Positions 5,318 to 6,562 of a DNA stretch of 6,562 nt are shown piece by piece. Made by a program: the position numbers and the translations under genes. The DNA comes from Patescibacteria group bacterium (GTDB taxonomy: Bacteria > Patescibacteriota > UBA1384 > XYA2-FULL-43-10 > 1-14-0-10-43-13), in assembly GCA_022705465.1 (NCBI GenBank), contig JAKJEK010000053.1, positions 1-6,562 of the forward strand. The letters are read 5' to 3'. The notes under the pieces were generated by a model. The model ran no database searches. It saw only the letters and a program-made list of their open reading frames with translations, and was not told the origin of the DNA. Position 1 is the first letter of the stretch, and each line of letters opens with the position of its first letter.

Positions 5318-6403
5318 ATGTCAAAACTTCAAATCGGAATTGTCGGATTGCCTAATGTCGGCAAGTCAACACTATTCAACGCGCTAATCAAAGGCGCCAA
5401 AGCCGAAGCAGCCAACTACCCCTTCTGCACCATCGACCCTAATGTCGGTGTGGTTGAGGTTCCGGACGAACGCCTCAAAGCTCTGACCGAAATCTCTAAA
5501 TCAGCAAAAACCATTCCCACCACTATCGAATTCGTTGATATCGCCGGGCTGGTTCGTGGTGCCTCCAAAGGCGAAGGCTTGGGCAATCAGTTCCTAGCCC
5601 ACATCCGCGAATGTGATGCCATTGCTATGGTTGTCCGCTTCTTCGAAGACAACAACATCGTCCACACCGAGGGAAAAATCAGTCCACTGGAAGACATTAA
5701 GACCATTGAAACCGAACTCCAACTCTCTGACATCACCACCGTCGAGAAACGCCTCTTCTCAGTCGAGAAAGAGATGAAATCGGGCAGCAAAGAATCCAAG
5801 TTCGCCCACTCTGCCCTCCAAAAAATTAAAGACTTGCTCTACCAGGGCAAAAACGCCCGCGAAGCCCAACTCGAAGATCAGGAAAAAGCAGCCATCAAAG
5901 GCTTGCCGCTGCTTACCCAAAAACCTATTCTCTACATCGCCAATGTTTCCGAGGGGCAACTGGCTAACTTCGACCGTTTGCTCACCGGCGAATTAGCTAA
6001 ACACTATTTTGTGCCCATCAGCGCCAAAATCGAATCGGAATTAAATGAACTTTCAGAGCAAGAACAAGCTGAATACCTTGAAGCTCTAGGTATTGGTAGC
6101 ACCGGCCTAAACCACTTGATCAAGAAAGCTTACGAGCTGCTGGGTCTGATCACCTTCTTTACCTCCGGCGAAAAAGAGACCCGGGCCTGGACCGTACACG
6201 AGGGCGCTACTGCCCCCGAAGCCGCCGGCGTTATTCATACTGATTTTCAAAAAGGCTTTATTGCCGCCGAGGTAATCCCTTGGCAAGACCTCTATGCTCA
6301 AGGTGGCTGGACTCAGGCCAAAGCCAAAGGCCTCGTCCGCACTGAAGGCAAAACTTATATCTTTCAGGATGGTGACGTCACTGTCTTTCGTTTCAACGTT
6401 TAA
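5318..6403 (+). CDS. ychF: Ribosome-binding ATPase YchF (OLA1 family)
   Basis: The 361-residue product matches the usual YchF length (363 in E. coli). It is a TRAFAC-class P-loop protein of the Obg family that prefers ATP to GTP, binds ribosomes in the cytoplasm and is linked to translation and stress control. G1 is GLPNVGKST (residues 10-18), G3 is DIAGL (74-78) and G5 is SAK (235-237). The G4 site reads NVSE (209-212) instead of the NKxD of true GTPases, which is the family's sign of ATP use. A coiled-coil-like helical insert (about 130-195, ETELQLSD to EKAAIKGLP) precedes G4. A TGS domain closes the protein (about 278-361), containing TSGEKETRAWTVHEGATAPEAAG, an IHTDFQKGFIAAEV stretch and the ending FRFNV. 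Start: the ATG gives the expected N-terminus (MSKLQIGIVG), although only a weak GAAGAA lies upstream. It is complete, with ordinary codon use, and looks unrelated to the CRISPR locus. Confidence 0.97.
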   Translation: MSKLQIGIVGLPNVGKSTLFNALIKGAKAEAANYPFCTIDPNVGVVEVPDERLKALTEISKSAKTIPTTIEFVDIAGLVRGASKGEGLGNQFLAHIRECDAIAMVVRFFEDNNIVHTEGKISPLEDIKTIETELQLSDITTVEKRLFSVEKEMKSGSKESKFAHSALQKIKDLLYQGKNAREAQLEDQEKAAIKGLPLLTQKPILYIANVSEGQLANFDRLLTGELAKHYFVPISAKIESELNELSEQEQAEYLEALGIGSTGLNHLIKKAYELLGLITFFTSGEKETRAWTVHEGATAPEAAGVIHTDFQKGFIAAEVIPWQDLYAQGGWTQAKAKGLVRTEGKTYIFQDGDVTVFRFNV

Positions 6404-6457
6404 TCCCTTCTGCCCACCAAAGCTCCGCACTGACGTTGTGTGGGACCAGATACATCG

Positions 6458-6487
6458 TGGACACTCTGTCATCGTAAATGATACAAT
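6458..6487 (+). promoter_or_regulatory. Putative promoter for the gene at 6512
   Basis: TGGACA (6458-6463) and TACAAT (6482-6487) each match five of six consensus bases and are 18 bases apart. Transcription would start near 6494, about 18 bases before the ATG at 6512, leaving just enough room for the GAGGTG ribosome binding site. Confidence 0.5.
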
Positions 6488-6511
6488 GGCAGACCTAGAA
6501 AAGAGGTGTCC

Positions 6512-6562
6512 ATGAAGGGAAGAATTGGCGAATCTACTGCCTATGGCGTTGTGCTTCCTCAC
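6512..6562 (+). CDS. Start of a gene cut by the right edge, product not identified
   Basis: An ATG at 6512 follows a good Shine-Dalgarno sequence (GAGGTG, 6503-6508) at a suitable distance, with a promoter-like pair just upstream. The 17 visible codons read MKGRIGESTAYGVVLPH and stay open to the end of the window. That is too short to name a family. The short gap to ychF and the separate promoter suggest its own transcript. Confidence 0.55.
   Translation, partial: MKGRIGESTAYGVVLPH

Noticed and set aside
6107..6562. Minus-strand 151-codon frame over the end of ychF
   Set aside because: It lies mostly antisense to the conserved TGS domain of ychF and reads as shadow sequence.

Overview
The window looks like a bacterial genome fragment, most probably from an uncultivated lineage of the Patescibacteria (CPR) type. 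That is inferred from short sparse genes, a mixed AT-moderate base composition, consensus sigma-70-like promoters, a possible leaderless gene and a Cas12a-type CRISPR locus, a class reported repeatedly in that radiation. No marker gene here fixes the taxon. The standard genetic code fits all the reading frames.

Layout, left to right. (1) The C-terminal part of a membrane-bound, processive family 2 glycosyltransferase runs off the left edge (1-768). (2) A small single-pass membrane protein lies convergent to it on the minus strand (888-1238), with a promoter that would give an almost leaderless mRNA. (3) A 103-residue protein of unknown function (1579-1890) is followed by a clear intrinsic terminator (1932-1956). 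(4) A consensus promoter (TTGACA-16-TATAAT, 2053-2080) drives a structured, purine-rich leader and then a GC-rich gene of unknown family (from 2228). That gene carries an apparent one-base frameshift near 2723-2734 and is joined around 2905-2920 to AT-richer DNA. (5) The AT-richer DNA is the C-terminal ~500 residues of Cas12a (to 4446). It holds all three RuvC motifs but lacks roughly the first 795 residues. (6) Only 28 bases further on is a remnant of the C-terminal half of Cas2 (4475-4624); no cas4 or cas1 is present. (7) A CRISPR array of seven identical 36-base repeats and six spacers of 25-29 bases follows (4782-5192). Its repeat ends in the Cas12a-type handle. (8) The housekeeping ATPase gene ychF is complete (5318-6403), and (9) the first 17 codons of another gene leave the right edge (6512-6562).

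The centre of interest is a type V-A CRISPR-Cas locus that seems to have been gutted by at least two deletions or rearrangements: one at the N-terminus of cas12a, and one removing cas4, cas1 and the start of cas2. Its array remains perfectly regular. A -1 shift in the GC-rich gene would place it in frame with the Cas12a fragment and give a chimera of about 739 residues. Decay, or an assembly chimera at about 2910, is a simpler reading than a new functional fusion. The flanking genes (glycosyltransferase, ychF) are ordinary chromosomal genes and show no functional link to the CRISPR locus.
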